A stretch of DNA of 64,000 nt from Myxococcales bacterium (GCA_019637115.1 JAHBWH010000025.1:1-64000); one strand, 5' to 3'. Shown: positions 28,032 through 38,148, counted from the stretch's first letter. Numbers and translations: made by a program. The notes: a model not told the origin generated them from the sequence alone.

Positions 28032-28952
28032 TCAACCTCGCTCGATCTCCACCCGCCGACGCTCTCGGATCATCGCGAGCAAGAACGACTTGTGGCGCTG
28101 GTGCATCGCCTCGGTCGTCGCATGGGTCCGCGCATGGTGCGTCTCCAAGCTCGCGTCGAGGCCGAGCTCGACCAGACGCGCGACGAGCTCTCGCGCCTCC
28201 CGCATCGGCACGATCGGATCCCTGTCGCCATGCAGCGCGCGAATCTGTGGGTAGGTGCGATCGGGATCGATCAGCCCGTCCAGCCACTGGACGGGGAACC
28301 ACCCGGCGATCGGATAGGCCCCGTCGAAGAGGTCCGGGTGCGTGAGCGCGAGCCCGAAGGTCAGCATCCCGCCCTGAGAGAAGCCCGTGACCAACGCCCG
28401 CCCCTCGGTCGGACGCATGACCATCAGGCGCTTGATCACGTGCGCGAGCTGATCCGCGCGCTGCTCGATGTGGAACCCGAGGACCTTGGGATCGAGGCGC
28501 TCGGTGATACTGACCGGGAACCACGTGAAGCCATCTCCCAGCGCGTCGGGGGCCCAAGGGAGCATCATGCGCATCGGCGGCGTGTCCGTGTGGTCGCCGT
28601 CGGGGACCTCTGGCGCGCTCGCGCGCCCATGGAGGTGGACGATCATCGGCAGCTCGTCGTCGAGGCTCGCCCGGCCGAGCACGACCTCGGTCACCCGCAG
28701 GCCCTCGACGCGGTGCTCGCGGACCTGCACCCACTTCGACCCGCTCGGCGCCTCCGAGGGCTTGCCGCGGGTGTCCTTGCGGATCTCTCGCCTCGCCTCG
28801 CGCTCGGGCGTGACGCCGCTGACGACGGGGGTCCACACCGCGAGCGCGATCGTCAACCGCGCGAGGAGCGGGTGAAGCGAGGGAAAGCACGCGAGGAGCC
28901 GGAACATCGAGAGCGCTCGCCACAGTGTGCGCGAGCGCAACGAGGACGCCAA
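28032..28952 (-). CDS. Alpha/beta-hydrolase, phospholipase/carboxylesterase type
   Basis: A 306-residue serine hydrolase. After a hydrophobic N-terminus (signal or anchor, residues 25-45) the core shows LPMIVHLHGRAS (oxyanion), the nucleophile elbow GFSQGGM and a late RALHGDRDPIVP with the acid, followed by a C-terminal His (LETHHARTH). The layout fits the family of phospholipase/carboxylesterase-like enzymes (Abhydrolase_2). Possible starts are ATG at 28952 and one at 28907. The substrate is not predictable. The C-terminus abuts the G-rich minisatellite, with the stop just outside it. Confidence 0.8.
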   Translation of the reverse strand: MASSLRSRTLWRALSMFRLLACFPSLHPLLARLTIALAVWTPVVSGVTPEREARREIRKDTRGKPSEAPSGSKWVQVREHRVEGLRVTEVVLGRASLDDELPMIVHLHGRASAPEVPDGDHTDTPPMRMMLPWAPDALGDGFTWFPVSITERLDPKVLGFHIEQRADQLAHVIKRLMVMRPTEGRALVTGFSQGGMLTFGLALTHPDLFDGAYPIAGWFPVQWLDGLIDPDRTYPQIRALHGDRDPIVPMREARELVARLVELGLDASLETHHARTHATTEAMHQRHKSFLLAMIRERRRVEIERG

Positions 28953-29112
28953 GTACCGCGCGAGCGGCGACCGGGCCCGAGTCGTCGCGAGCCCTGCCCC
29001 ATCGCCCAGCGTGTGCCGTCACGGCGGAGACGTCTGATCGGCCGCCCTCGACTCGGGCCCGTCCGCTCGACCTCCGCCGAACCGCTCAGGAGAACGGGCC
29101 CTGAACGACGAA

Positions 29113-29130
29113 AGCCGCCCGAAGGCGGCT
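29113..29130 (-). terminator. Rho-independent terminator after rpmA
   Basis: Perfect 7-base stem AGCCGCC / GGCGGCT with a four-base CGAA loop, followed on the minus strand by TTTCGTCGTT. It lies 25 bases beyond the rpmA stop and ends the rplU-rpmA operon. Confidence 0.75.
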
Positions 29131-29154
29131 CTCGTGCTCAAGCGCTCGACGAGC

Positions 29155-29433
29155 TCACTCGGCCGCGTCGGCCTCGGCCTCGATCGGCTGGACGCTGACG
29201 CGCTTGCGGCTCTTGCCGACGCGCTCGAAGACGACGACGCCGTCGACCTTGGACCACAGGGTGTAGTCCTTGCCCATGCCAACGTTCGCCCCGGGCTTGA
29301 AGGTCATGCCGACCTGCCGCACGAGGATGTTCCCGGGCTTGACCGTCTCGCCACCGAAGGCCTTGACCCCGCGGTGCTGGGCGTTCGAGTCGCGACCGTT
29401 GCGAGTGGAACCCTGTCCCTTTTTATGTGCCAT
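29155..29433 (-). CDS. rpmA: 50S ribosomal protein L27
   Basis: A 92-residue ribosomal protein at the peptidyl-transferase centre of the large subunit. The N-terminus [19 protein letters not shown] is canonical, followed by [19 protein letters not shown] and a basic SKRKRVSV-like end. It lacks the cleavable N-extension of Firmicutes L27. The C-terminus has an acidic extra (EAEADAAE). It lies 15 bases after rplU in the usual order and is followed by a terminator. Confidence 0.98.
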   Translation of the reverse strand: MAHKKGQGSTRNGRDSNAQHRGVKAFGGETVKPGNILVRQVGMTFKPGANVGMGKDYTLWSKVDGVVVFERVGKSRKRVSVQPIEAEADAAE

Positions 29434-29448
29434 GGTCCTCTCCTCGCC

Positions 29449-29757
29449 TCAGGCGGTGACGCCCGTGATGCGCAGCTCCGTGTAGGGCTGGCGGTGGCCG
29501 TTCTTGCGGCGGTAGTTCTTCCGGCGGCGCTTCTTGAAGACGATGATCTTCTTCGCGCGATCCTGAGCGACGATGGTCGCGGTGACCTTCGCGCCCTCGA
29601 CTCGGGGCTTGCCGATGGCGACCGTCTCGCCGCCCAGCATCAGGACCTCGTCGAGCGCGATGGACTCGCCGACGTCTCCGGGGAGCTTCTCGACGCGGAG
29701 CAGGTCGCCTTCGCTGACGCGGTACTGCTTGCCGCCCGTCTTGATGACTGCGTACAT
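29449..29757 (-). CDS. rplU: 50S ribosomal protein L21
   Basis: A 102-residue L21. It starts at the ATG at 29757 with [18 protein letters not shown]. The middle KVTATIVAQ and the signature [21 protein letters not shown] are canonical. It binds 23S rRNA and is encoded just before rpmA, as in nearly all bacteria. The frame continues upstream without a start in the reported codon bias, so the longer frame is an artefact. obgE, often the next gene, is not present here. Confidence 0.97.
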   Translation of the reverse strand: MYAVIKTGGKQYRVSEGDLLRVEKLPGDVGESIALDEVLMLGGETVAIGKPRVEGAKVTATIVAQDRAKKIIVFKKRRRKNYRRKNGHRQPYTELRITGVTA

Positions 29758-29873
29758 GATTTCTTCCGAAGTTTCGCGGGGCCCGGGCGAGCCTGGGCGA
29801 TAGGGGAGCGGGAGTGTATCGATGACGGTGCCGGGGGCAAGCGGTTTTTCGTTCCGCCCGTCGGATCCGGCCC

Positions 29874-30503
29874 TCAGCGACCTCGTGATTGCCGGTCGAG
29901 CACCAAGGGCGCCATACGGCGGCCGATCGCCTCGAGCGCGATGGGCGCCGGAGCGACCTTCACCCGGACGGTCAGGGTCTCGGTGTCGGCGGCCGTGATC
30001 TCGCCGGGCACCTCCGCCTCGAGCAGGGCGGCCTCGGCGCGGTACCAGACGGCGAGCAGCTCCTCGGTCAGCGTCTCGGCCGGCATGGAGGCCCCAGCGC
30101 AGGCGAGCTCGGCGAGGCGCCGCGCCTCGTCTCCGGGGAGATCGAGGACCTCCTCGGCGAGCGCGTCGAAGCTCGTCACGCTGCGACCGCGCCACAGCCC
30201 CATCCACAGGGCCTCGGCCAGGAGGCGCGAGAGCGGCCCCTCCTCGTCGCGGTAGGCGATCATCGCCTCCACGCGCGCCTCGAAGACCGCCCGCGCGTCG
30301 CGGTTGGCGACCCCGGGGACGAGCGCCAGGGCGCGCGGATCCTGCAAACGAGGCCGACGGGGCTTGCCGCGGATGAACTCCGCCTCGCCTCGCGCCAAGG
30401 GCTCGAGATCGGGAGCGAGCCGCTTGGAGCGCGACCCCTCCCCTCGCCGGACGACGGTGGGGACCTCTTTCTTTCGGCGCTGAGCCATCGGGTCGGTTGT
30501 CAT
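29874..30503 (-). CDS. Hypothetical protein
   Basis: A 209-residue protein that I do not recognise. The N-terminal 50 residues are basic ([21 protein letters not shown]) and the remainder is helical, with a [27 protein letters not shown] segment and an Ala/Leu/Glu-rich middle. No signal peptide or metal motif. ATG at 30503; a second ATG at 30488 is possible. It lies upstream of rplU by about 115 bases on the same strand. A much longer frame that reaches base 33008 is a shadow of the plus-strand TPR gene. Confidence 0.7.
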   Translation of the reverse strand: MTTDPMAQRRKKEVPTVVRRGEGSRSKRLAPDLEPLARGEAEFIRGKPRRPRLQDPRALALVPGVANRDARAVFEARVEAMIAYRDEEGPLSRLLAEALWMGLWRGRSVTSFDALAEEVLDLPGDEARRLAELACAGASMPAETLTEELLAVWYRAEAALLEAEVPGEITAADTETLTVRVKVAPAPIALEAIGRRMAPLVLDRQSRGR

Positions 30504-30662
30504 GTCAGGCGCGCGGCCCGCCGGCAACCGCGAACGACCGCCGCCGCATCGCGACGAACGCCATTCTCGTTCCTCGCCTGTCCCCAATGGACAAAACACG
30601 CCCGTCCGCGAGGCTGGACACCGCGAGGGGCGCGGTGGAAAGCTCGCCGCGACGGAGGGGTG

Positions 30663-33600
30663 ATGATCGAATCGACGAGCGAGGACGGCGTCCTCGAGCT
30701 GGCGGAAGCGCATCGTTGGGAGGAGCTCGACCGCGCGCTGGATGGCCGCGACGACGACGACGCGCGGATCCTCCGCGCGCGACAGAGCGTCGCCCGCGGC
30801 GGTCCGCTCGACGAGGCCGTCCTCGGCGCGCGCACTGCGCTGAGGCGCGATCCTGCGCATCCACTCGCGCGCGACGTCGCCGAGCTCCTCGTGAGGCACG
30901 GCGCGACGCGCGCCGCGCGCGCTCTCGGCCCCGTGGTCGACGCGCCTCACGCGGTCGACGCGCCTCACGCGGTCGACGCGCCGGACGCGGTCGACGCGCC
31001 GGACGCGGTCGACGCGCCGGTGGATCGCGCGCGCGCCATCGACGCCGCGCTGCGCGGACGCCGCTTCGGCGAGGTCGCGGCCCACCATCGGGAGGCTGCC
31101 GACCGTCACCCGCGCGGGGACGAGGCGCCGCGCCGCCGCTTCGACGCGCTCCTCGCCGCTTGGTCGGCGGGTGAAGCGGGCGCCGTCGAGGCGCTGCGGG
31201 CGCTCCGTGACGCGACGGCCGATGCGACACACCACGCCCACCGCGATGTCCACCAGGCGGCGAGCGAGGTCCTGCGCGCCCTCGAGCGCGAGGAGGAGAG
31301 CGTGACGCAAGGCCCCGCGTGGCGCTTCGCCAGCGTGACCGACGAGACACCGCCCACGGGCGAGATCACCGCGTGGCTGCTCGCGCTGGTGGGGCTCGCG
31401 CCGCCCACGTCGACGCCACCGCCCGTCATGGCGCACGTCCGCATCGCCCTCGAGCGCGCTGGCGTGCGGACACGCCGCGTGCGCGCCGACGACGACGCGA
31501 TCGCGCACGCGCTCTCGGTCGGCGCCTTCGTCGTGCTCGAGGAAGAGCGACCGACCGACACCGGCTTCCCGCTCGTCCTCGGCGTCGAGCCGCACGCTGG
31601 GCTGACGCTCCTGGCCGACGCAGAGGGCGGCGCTCGCTTGCTCCACCGCGAGGCCCTGCGCGCCCGCACGCGGCTCTTCGACGACGCGGGCCTCATCATC
31701 GCCGGGACGGGCGAGGCCGCGCAGGAGCGCCTCGCCCAGCTCGACGCGCTCGGCGTGCTCGAGCACGCGCCCGCCGTCGCGGTCGATCGCTGCCTCGTCG
31801 ACGAGGACGGCGACGTCCCACCACGCGCGCGCGTCGCCGCGCTGGCCGACGAGGCGCTCGAACGCGCGCCGGACGTCGCGATCCTCTGGCGCGTCCGCGG
31901 CGAGGCGCTCCTCGACGACGCGAAGGTCGGCCGGCTCCGGCTCCCCGACGGCCCCTTCGAGCCGTGGTACGCGGAGGTGCGGCGCCGCTTCCCGGACGCC
32001 GAGTGGCCGCTCCAGATCTACGCGCAGATCCTCGAGCTCCTGCAGCGCTGGGAGGAGGCCGCGATCGCGTGGACCGATGCGGCGAACCGCGACTGGTTGG
32101 ACGATCGCAACACGCTCGGCGCCGCTCGCGCGCGGCTCGGCCTCGGCGATCTCGGCGGCGCCGAGCGCGCCCTGCGCGCGACGTTGCGGCTCGCCCCGAC
32201 GAACGTCGAGGCGCTCGCGCGCGGCGCGATGCTCGCTTCGTGGCGCGGGGACGCCGCGCTCGCGCGCGTGCGCGCCGAGCTCGCGACGGAGCTCGGCCCG
32301 CGCGACGCGCTCGCGCAGAGCGCGCTCGTGACCGTGCTCGAGCGCGCCGGCGAGCTCGACGAGGCGACGGCGCTCCTGCGCCGCGCGCACGCCGACGAGC
32401 CCGAAGGCCCCGTCGCGGTGCGGCTCGCTCGACGCCTCCTGCACGAGGGCGCGTGGGACGAGGCGGTGGCGATCGCCGACGCGCGCTGCGCCGTGAGCCC
32501 GGGTGACCCCGAGGCGTGGGCCGTCGCGTCCACGGCGGCTTGGGCCGTGGCCGACGTCGACGGCGCGATGGGCCGCGCGATCTCGGGCCTTCGGTCCACG
32601 GGCCCCGACGACCTCTTGGTCGCGCAGCTCACCGACGTGGTGGCCATGCTCACGGACGACGACGCGGCGCTCGGGATCTGCCGCGACCTCACCTCGATGC
32701 TGCTCGGCGGCGGGCTGGGCGCGGTCGGCGACCTCGCGAGTCGCCTCTTGCGTCGTGGCCGGGTGGACGCCGCGGAGGCGATCTACGAGGCCGCGGAGGC
32801 GGCCGCCGGCCCGCATCCGCAGCTTCGCTGGCAGCAGGCGCAGCTCCTCCTCGCCGCCGCGCCGCACCGCCCAGCGCTCCTCGCTGCGGGCGTCGCCACG
32901 CTCGAAGAGACGATCCGGATGGTCGACGGCTTCGGTCCGGCGCGCGTACTCCTCGGCTGGGCCCGGCTCGACGCCGACGCTGACCAGGCGATCGCGCTGG
33001 CGACGCATCCCAGCGTCGCGCCCACGCCGAGCCTCGCCTGGCCGCTGCTTTGGGCGGCGCTCGATGCGCGCGAGGCGCGCGACGACGCCGCGGCCATCCT
33101 CGGGCGCCTCCGAGGGCTCGAGCGCGGCGCGCTACAGGGCACCCTCACGCTGCTGCACGGGGCGCGGCTCCTCGGGCGCGCGAGGGGGCTCCTCGAGGCG
33201 CTCGCGCCCGGCGACGACGCCCGCGCGCTCTACGCCTGGCTCGCGATGGCTCGTCACGAGGCCGGCGACACCGCCGCAGCGTGGGAGGGCCTGGCCGCGC
33301 TCGAGGAGCGCGAGGGGGACGAGGTCTCGCGGGCGACGCGGCTGCTGCTCGCAGAAGCGGCGGGCGAGTGGGAGGCGGTCGCGCGGCTCGCCGCCGCGAG
33401 CTCGGACGAGGGCAAGCGCGCCTCGGGCAGCAGCTTCGCGGACGTCTGGCACTTCGCCGCGCAGCACGCCGGCGCACGCCAAGCCCTCGGCGATGAAGAG
33501 CCTCGGCGCGTGTTGCTCGAGCGCGCGCCACGGCACCCCGCGGCGCGGTGGGCGCTCGCACGGATCGGGGCGCGCGTCGGCGCGGCGAGCGCAGACGAGG

Positions 33601-33668
33601 ACGCGCGGACGCTGCGCGAGATCGCGCCAGGGGCGTACGCGGCGATGCGAGAGGGGGTGGCGCCATGA
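30663..33668 (+). CDS. Giant TPR protein with degenerate C39-like domain
   Basis: A 1001-residue protein with an ideal GGAGGGG site before the ATG at 30663. Domain order: a helical N-terminus; a repeated VDAPHA/VDAPDA linker (residues 92-120); a domain of about 130 residues (from 225) that follows the layout of the papain-like C39 fold in the next gene; then TPR-like helices to the end (ALERAPDVAILWRVRGEALL, AILELLQRWEEAAIAWTDA and others). In that domain the position of the catalytic Cys is Thr232 and that of the His is Phe302, so it should be inactive. It ends in a four-base ATGA overlap with the next gene. Likely a scaffold or regulator for the active partner; this is inference. Confidence 0.88.
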   Translation: MIESTSEDGVLELAEAHRWEELDRALDGRDDDDARILRARQSVARGGPLDEAVLGARTALRRDPAHPLARDVAELLVRHGATRAARALGPVVDAPHAVDAPHAVDAPDAVDAPDAVDAPVDRARAIDAALRGRRFGEVAAHHREAADRHPRGDEAPRRRFDALLAAWSAGEAGAVEALRALRDATADATHHAHRDVHQAASEVLRALEREEESVTQGPAWRFASVTDETPPTGEITAWLLALVGLAPPTSTPPPVMAHVRIALERAGVRTRRVRADDDAIAHALSVGAFVVLEEERPTDTGFPLVLGVEPHAGLTLLADAEGGARLLHREALRARTRLFDDAGLIIAGTGEAAQERLAQLDALGVLEHAPAVAVDRCLVDEDGDVPPRARVAALADEALERAPDVAILWRVRGEALLDDAKVGRLRLPDGPFEPWYAEVRRRFPDAEWPLQIYAQILELLQRWEEAAIAWTDAANRDWLDDRNTLGAARARLGLGDLGGAERALRATLRLAPTNVEALARGAMLASWRGDAALARVRAELATELGPRDALAQSALVTVLERAGELDEATALLRRAHADEPEGPVAVRLARRLLHEGAWDEAVAIADARCAVSPGDPEAWAVASTAAWAVADVDGAMGRAISGLRSTGPDDLLVAQLTDVVAMLTDDDAALGICRDLTSMLLGGGLGAVGDLASRLLRRGRVDAAEAIYEAAEAAAGPHPQLRWQQAQLLLAAAPHRPALLAAGVATLEETIRMVDGFGPARVLLGWARLDADADQAIALATHPSVAPTPSLAWPLLWAALDAREARDDAAAILGRLRGLERGALQGTLTLLHGARLLGRARGLLEALAPGDDARALYAWLAMARHEAGDTAAAWEGLAALEEREGDEVSRATRLLLAEAAGEWEAVARLAAASSDEGKRASGSSFADVWHFAAQHAGARQALGDEEPRRVLLERAPRHPAARWALARIGARVGAASADEDARTLREIAPGAYAAMREGVAP
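30936..31022. repeat. 18-base in-frame repeat (VDAPHA/VDAPDA)
   Basis: Four full copies and a partial copy of an 18-base unit GTCGACGCGCCTCACGCG / GTCGACGCGCCGGACGCG within the first TPR gene. The two pairs of identical neighbours indicate recent duplication. Confidence 0.85.
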
Positions 33669-36600
33669 GCGAGACCACACGAGACGGGGGTGGCGCCATG
33701 ACCGAGACGGCGACGCACGAGACGGCGACCCACGAGACGGCGACCCACGAGACGGCGACCCACGAGACGGCGACCCACGAGACGGCGACGCACGAGACGA
33801 CGACGCGCGAGGCGACGACGCGCGAGACGACGACGCGCGAGACGACGACGCGCGAGACGACGACGCGCGAGACGACGACGCGCGAGACGGCGACACACGA
33901 GACGACGAGGACGAGCGCGGTGGAGGGTGAGGTGAGCGTGACGACGGCAGCGACGAAGGCGACGATCCCGACGCTCGAAGCCATCGACGCGCTCGTACGC
34001 GAAGAGCGTTGGGCGGAGGCGCGCGCCGCGCTCCCCCTCGCCGCGCGCGCCCTCGCGCCCCAGCTCGACGACCACGCGCTTCGACACGTGGCGCCGGACG
34101 AGATCCCGACGAAGTCGTGGGCGGTGTCGACCCCGAGGGCCTCGGGCGAGGGGGAGCAGGAGGGCTCCTCGAGCTCGACCCCTTGGGGCTCATCGAAGCC
34201 CTGGGGCGCGACCGCTCCGGCCGACGCTGGTTCGGGCGTCCCACCGGACGGCACCTCGAGCCCGGACGCCGCAGGGGACGACACCTCGGTCGACGGCGCG
34301 CCGAGCGGACGCGCGAGCGACGACGCAGCGCGGCTCGCGCTGGAGGTCCGTCGGGCCGAGCTCGAGCTCGACGATCGCGCCACGCCGGTCGACGAGGTCC
34401 TCCTCGCGCTCGAGCCGGCCCTCGCGGCGGCGCGCGGGGCCACGCCGCACGACCTCTTGGCGCGCGCGCACGCGGCGCGCGTCGCGGCCTACGTAAAGCG
34501 GCGCTGTCGCCCGCTCGCCGAGGCGGCGCTCGCCGAGGCGCGCGGGCTCGCGTCGCACCCGGCGATCGAGCTCGCCGCGGGTGACCTCGCGCTCGCCTTC
34601 GACGATCGCGACGAGGCGCGAGCCTGCTACGAGCGCGCGCACGCGCTCGACGCCGACGCCGCGCCGGCTCGGCTCGCGCTCGCGAACCTCCACTACGTCC
34701 TCGGCGACTTCGCGGCGTGCGCGCGCTGGCTCGAGCCACTGACGCACGTCAGCGGCGCCGACGGCGCGCGCGCGTGGCGGCTCCTCGCGGCCAGCCACGC
34801 CGCGCGAGACGCGCACGAGGCAGAGGCCGAGGCCTGGCACCGCGTGATCGTGTGCGCCCCGTCGAGCGACGCTCGCCTGCACGATCGCCTCTCGCTCGCG
34901 CTCGCGCACGCGAAGGGCGGCGAGCGCGCCGCGGCGCTGGAGGCGCTGCGTGCGGTCTGGCGCGACGACCCCGAGAGCCCCGCGGGACGCTACGCCCGCG
35001 CGCGCGTCGAGCACCTGGAGCGGAGCCCCGACGCGCCCTCGCGTCGCCTCCCGGCCTTCCCCACCACCGCGCAGCGATGGAACTACTGCGGGCCCGCGGT
35101 GCTCGAGCTCTGCTTCCGCTATCTGGCGATCGAGATGCGGCAGGAGGAGATCGCCGACGCGGTCAAGCGCGAGCACGGCACCCCGATGTTCGAGATCGCC
35201 GCGTTCCTGCGGCGCCACGGGCTCGTCGCGCGCCGCATCGCGGCGACCCCCGAGCGCCTGCGCGCCGCGATCGATCTCGGCGTGCCGGTGATCGTGCAGG
35301 AGGAGTACTCGACGACCTCGCACGTCGCCGTGATCACGGGTTACGACTCGGCCCTCGGCGTCTTCTTCGCGGCCGACCCCGCCACCCACCGCCCCACGAT
35401 CAAGCCCTTCGAGTGGACCGAGCGCGCCGGCGATCTCTTCGGCAACGGCGGCCTCGTCGTGCTCGGGCGCGACGACGACGCAGAGACTCAGGCGCGCTGC
35501 GCGGCCGCGGACGCCGCGGGCCTCGTCGACGAACCCCACCTCGAGCTCCTCGATCGGGCCAGCGAGCTCCGGCCGCGGGTCTCCGGCGGCGATGGGCACG
35601 AAGAGGCCGCCGCCGAGGAGGTCATCCAGCTCTGCGACGAGGCGCTCGCGATCGACGCCTCGTTCAAGCTCGCGTGGCACCACCGCACGTGGGCCCGGCT
35701 CGACCTCTACGCCCGCCACCGGAGCCCGGCGAGCCAGGGGGCGCTGCTGACGGATCTCTACCTCGTCCGCTCGCGCTTCCCGCAGGACGAGTGGCCGCAC
35801 CAACTCCACGGGCGATTCCTCCACGAAGAGCGCCGCTACTACGAGGCCTTCGTCGCCTACTTCGAGGCGTGGCGACGCGACCCCGACGACGCCCGCGATC
35901 TGGAGGGCATGGGGGAGGCGATGTGGCTCGCGGGCAACCTCGAGGCCGCGGAGAAGTACCTGCTCGACGCCATCGCGGCCGAGCCACATCACCCTCGCGC
36001 GATCGAGACGCTCGCGGGGGTGTACACGCGGCAGCTCCTCGATGTCGACGGCAGTGGCGACGACGCGGACGCGGACGGCGACGAGGCCGCGCTCGACGAC
36101 ATCGGCGCGATCTTGCCGCCGCGCGCGATCGACGAGCCGGTGCGACGTTCGGCGGCGGAGCTGGCGCGACGCGCGCGCCACGCGAGCCGCGTCGCGCTCG
36201 CGACGAGCCCCGACAACCCCTACGTCCTCGAGATCGCGGGGCTGCTCGACGCCTACGAGGGAGATCACGACGCCGCCGAGCGCGCCTTCCGGCGATCGCT
36301 GGAGCGCGACGCGGGACGGCCATGGGCGCCCGTCCTCCTGGCGCGCTCCCTCGGCGCGCTCGGGCGCGGCCCCGAGGCCGAGGCCGTGCTCCGCGCCGCG
36401 CTCGAGCGGCACCCCGGGTCGACCGACATCGCGCTCGCGCTGGCGAAGCGCTTGCAGGCGGACGAACGCCACGCAGAGGCCGCGGAGCTGCTCGCCGAGC
36501 TCCTCCACGGACCCACGCGCGATCCCGCTGCGTTGGTCGAGCCCTTCTTCCGCGCGTGCGCCCGCGCGGACACACGCGAGGCCGCCGCGGCCCGCGTGCG

Positions 36601-37999
36601 CGAGGTCGCCGAGGCCCGCGCCGGCGACACGGAGCTCGTTCGCCACGCCGCGTCGCTCTTGCAGCGCATGAACCAGCGAGGCCACGCCATCGCGCTCTAT
36701 CGCGTGCTCTTGGACGTCGCGCCCGGAGACCTCGTCTCGCAGTACCAGCTCGGCAAGCTGCTCTCCGAAGATCACCTCACCCGCGACGAGGCGCACGCCC
36801 TGCTGCGGCGCGTAATCGAGCTGGCGCCCGACTTCCCGCACCCGCGCGTGGCGCTCGCGTGGGGGCTCGTCGGGGTAGATGACGCTGCGGGACTCGCGCT
36901 GCTCGAGCCCGTCCGCCACGTGCAGGACGCAGGCGTGTACGACGTCGAGGCGGCGCTCCTCGAGTCGCTCGGCAAACACGAGGACGCCGAGCGCTCGCTC
37001 CGCCACGCCGTCGCGGCCTACGGGGACCTCGGCGTCGGCCTCATCCAGCTCTGCTGGAAGCACATCGACGAGTCGCGCTACGAGCGAGCGGCGCTCCTCG
37101 CCGAGAAGCTCGACGCCGCGGGCGTGCGCGGAGACCTCCGCACGCACGCGGAGTCCGCGTGGCTCACCGCCCACCGCTTCGCGGGGCGCGCGCGCCTGAT
37201 CTTGCCGCGAGTGCGCGAGATGTGCCGCGATCGGGTGCCCAAGCACCTCGCGTGGGAGATCTACTGGGCGATGCGCTCGCTCGACGACGCGCTGGCGGCG
37301 CAAGCAGCCCTCGTGCAGGCCGAGAGCGAGGACGACCCCCGCGAACGCCTCGAGTGGCGCATCAACGCCGCGGGCGGGCTCGCGCGGATCGGGCAACCGA
37401 CCCTGCTGGAGGAGCTCGCGACCGAGCTCGGTCCCGACGCGGGCGCGTGGGCGAACCTCTCTTGGGCCTACGCGAAGGCGTCACGCTACGGCGAGGCCAA
37501 CGCCGCGGCCGAGCGGGCGTACCAGCTCGACCCGCGCAACCGGGAGGCGCTGACGGCGATGGGCGAGGTGCACGTCCGCCGCGGTGACGTCGACGCCGCG
37601 ATCGCCGTCGCGCAGACCCTGCTCGACCTGCACCCCTACGAGCACCAGGGCGCCGAGCGCCTCGGCATCCTCCACGGGATGCGCTTCGACGTCGGGCCCG
37701 CGCTCGACTTCTCGCTGCGCGCGATCGACGCGGCGCCCTTCTGCCACATCTCGCAGCGCAGCCGCGCGGTCGCGCTGGTCGCGGCGGGAGATCTCGACGG
37801 CGCGCTGCGCCACGCCGAGCGGGCGGTCGGGCTCGAGGCGCCAGACCCCGACGACCCCGGTGATGACGAGGCGATCCGGCTCGCGCTCACGGGTGACGCG
37901 ACGGGGCTCGAGGCCTGCTTCACAGCCCAAGCGCGCCACGGGCACGCCGACGCGTTCCCCGAGTGGCGGGCGCGGCTGCGGGAGCTCGCGACGCGCTGA
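33665..37999 (+). CDS. Giant TPR protein with intact C39-like peptidase domain
   Basis: A 1444-residue protein starting at the ATG at 33665, within a four-base overlap with the previous gene. Residues 14-83 are a minisatellite-encoded ETATH/ETTTR repeat. TPR-like helices follow. At residues 470-600 is a papain-fold (C39-like) domain: RWNYCGPAVLELCFRYL with Cys475, TSHVAVITGYD with His553, and FAADPATHRP with Asp571, which fit the catalytic triad. Long TPR arrays follow (HQLHGRFLHEERRYYEAF, HAASLLQRMNQRGHAIALYR, NLSWAYAKASRYGEANAAA). There is no obvious signal peptide. It is a probable cysteine peptidase or transferase in a TPR scaffold; the substrate is unknown. C39 peptidases of exporters process leader peptides; this one has no ABC transporter. 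Confidence 0.9.
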   Translation: MSETTRDGGGAMTETATHETATHETATHETATHETATHETATHETTTREATTRETTTRETTTRETTTRETTTRETATHETTRTSAVEGEVSVTTAATKATIPTLEAIDALVREERWAEARAALPLAARALAPQLDDHALRHVAPDEIPTKSWAVSTPRASGEGEQEGSSSSTPWGSSKPWGATAPADAGSGVPPDGTSSPDAAGDDTSVDGAPSGRASDDAARLALEVRRAELELDDRATPVDEVLLALEPALAAARGATPHDLLARAHAARVAAYVKRRCRPLAEAALAEARGLASHPAIELAAGDLALAFDDRDEARACYERAHALDADAAPARLALANLHYVLGDFAACARWLEPLTHVSGADGARAWRLLAASHAARDAHEAEAEAWHRVIVCAPSSDARLHDRLSLALAHAKGGERAAALEALRAVWRDDPESPAGRYARARVEHLERSPDAPSRRLPAFPTTAQRWNYCGPAVLELCFRYLAIEMRQEEIADAVKREHGTPMFEIAAFLRRHGLVARRIAATPERLRAAIDLGVPVIVQEEYSTTSHVAVITGYDSALGVFFAADPATHRPTIKPFEWTERAGDLFGNGGLVVLGRDDDAETQARCAAADAAGLVDEPHLELLDRASELRPRVSGGDGHEEAAAEEVIQLCDEALAIDASFKLAWHHRTWARLDLYARHRSPASQGALLTDLYLVRSRFPQDEWPHQLHGRFLHEERRYYEAFVAYFEAWRRDPDDARDLEGMGEAMWLAGNLEAAEKYLLDAIAAEPHHPRAIETLAGVYTRQLLDVDGSGDDADADGDEAALDDIGAILPPRAIDEPVRRSAAELARRARHASRVALATSPDNPYVLEIAGLLDAYEGDHDAAERAFRRSLERDAGRPWAPVLLARSLGALGRGPEAEAVLRAALERHPGSTDIALALAKRLQADERHAEAAELLAELLHGPTRDPAALVEPFFRACARADTREAAAARVREVAEARAGDTELVRHAASLLQRMNQRGHAIALYRVLLDVAPGDLVSQYQLGKLLSEDHLTRDEAHALLRRVIELAPDFPHPRVALAWGLVGVDDAAGLALLEPVRHVQDAGVYDVEAALLESLGKHEDAERSLRHAVAAYGDLGVGLIQLCWKHIDESRYERAALLAEKLDAAGVRGDLRTHAESAWLTAHRFAGRARLILPRVREMCRDRVPKHLAWEIYWAMRSLDDALAAQAALVQAESEDDPRERLEWRINAAGGLARIGQPTLLEELATELGPDAGAWANLSWAYAKASRYGEANAAAERAYQLDPRNREALTAMGEVHVRRGDVDAAIAVAQTLLDLHPYEHQGAERLGILHGMRFDVGPALDFSLRAIDAAPFCHISQRSRAVALVAAGDLDGALRHAERAVGLEAPDPDDPGDDEAIRLALTGDATGLEACFTAQARHGHADAFPEWRARLRELATR
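33704..33913. repeat. 15-base in-frame minisatellite (ETATH/ETTTR)
   Basis: Fourteen copies of a 15-base unit, starting with GAGACGGCGACCCAC and shifting to GAGACGACGACGCGC, near the start of the second TPR gene. Identical neighbours indicate recent expansion. It encodes an alternating acidic/basic, Thr-rich linker. Confidence 0.9.
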
Positions 38000-38054
38000 C
38001 CCCGAGACCTGCGAGCGAGGCCGGTCCGCAGCGCGCCATCGCAACGGTCTTGCT

Positions 38055-38093
38055 CCCCATCGCGGCTCGTGCGTGTGGTGACTCGCGATGGGG
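38055..38093. terminator. Possible hairpin between convergent genes
   Basis: 10-base perfect arms CCCCATCGCG and CGCGATGGGG separated by 19 bases, in the gap between the second TPR gene (plus) and the AgmX/PglI-type gene (minus). No T-tract follows. It could serve as a bidirectional terminator. Confidence 0.35.
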
Positions 38094-38148
38094 CTCCGGG
38101 TGCCGGGGTCTCCGATGGCCGATGGCCGACCGGCCTGAGCGCGACACG

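Noticed and set aside
29874-33008. Minus-strand frame of 1044 residues
   Set aside because: Only the segment to 30503 shows gene-like residues; the rest is antisense to the first TPR gene.
33704-33913. Possible CRISPR array because of regular 15-base repeats
   Set aside because: No unique spacers separate the units and they stay in frame inside a gene.
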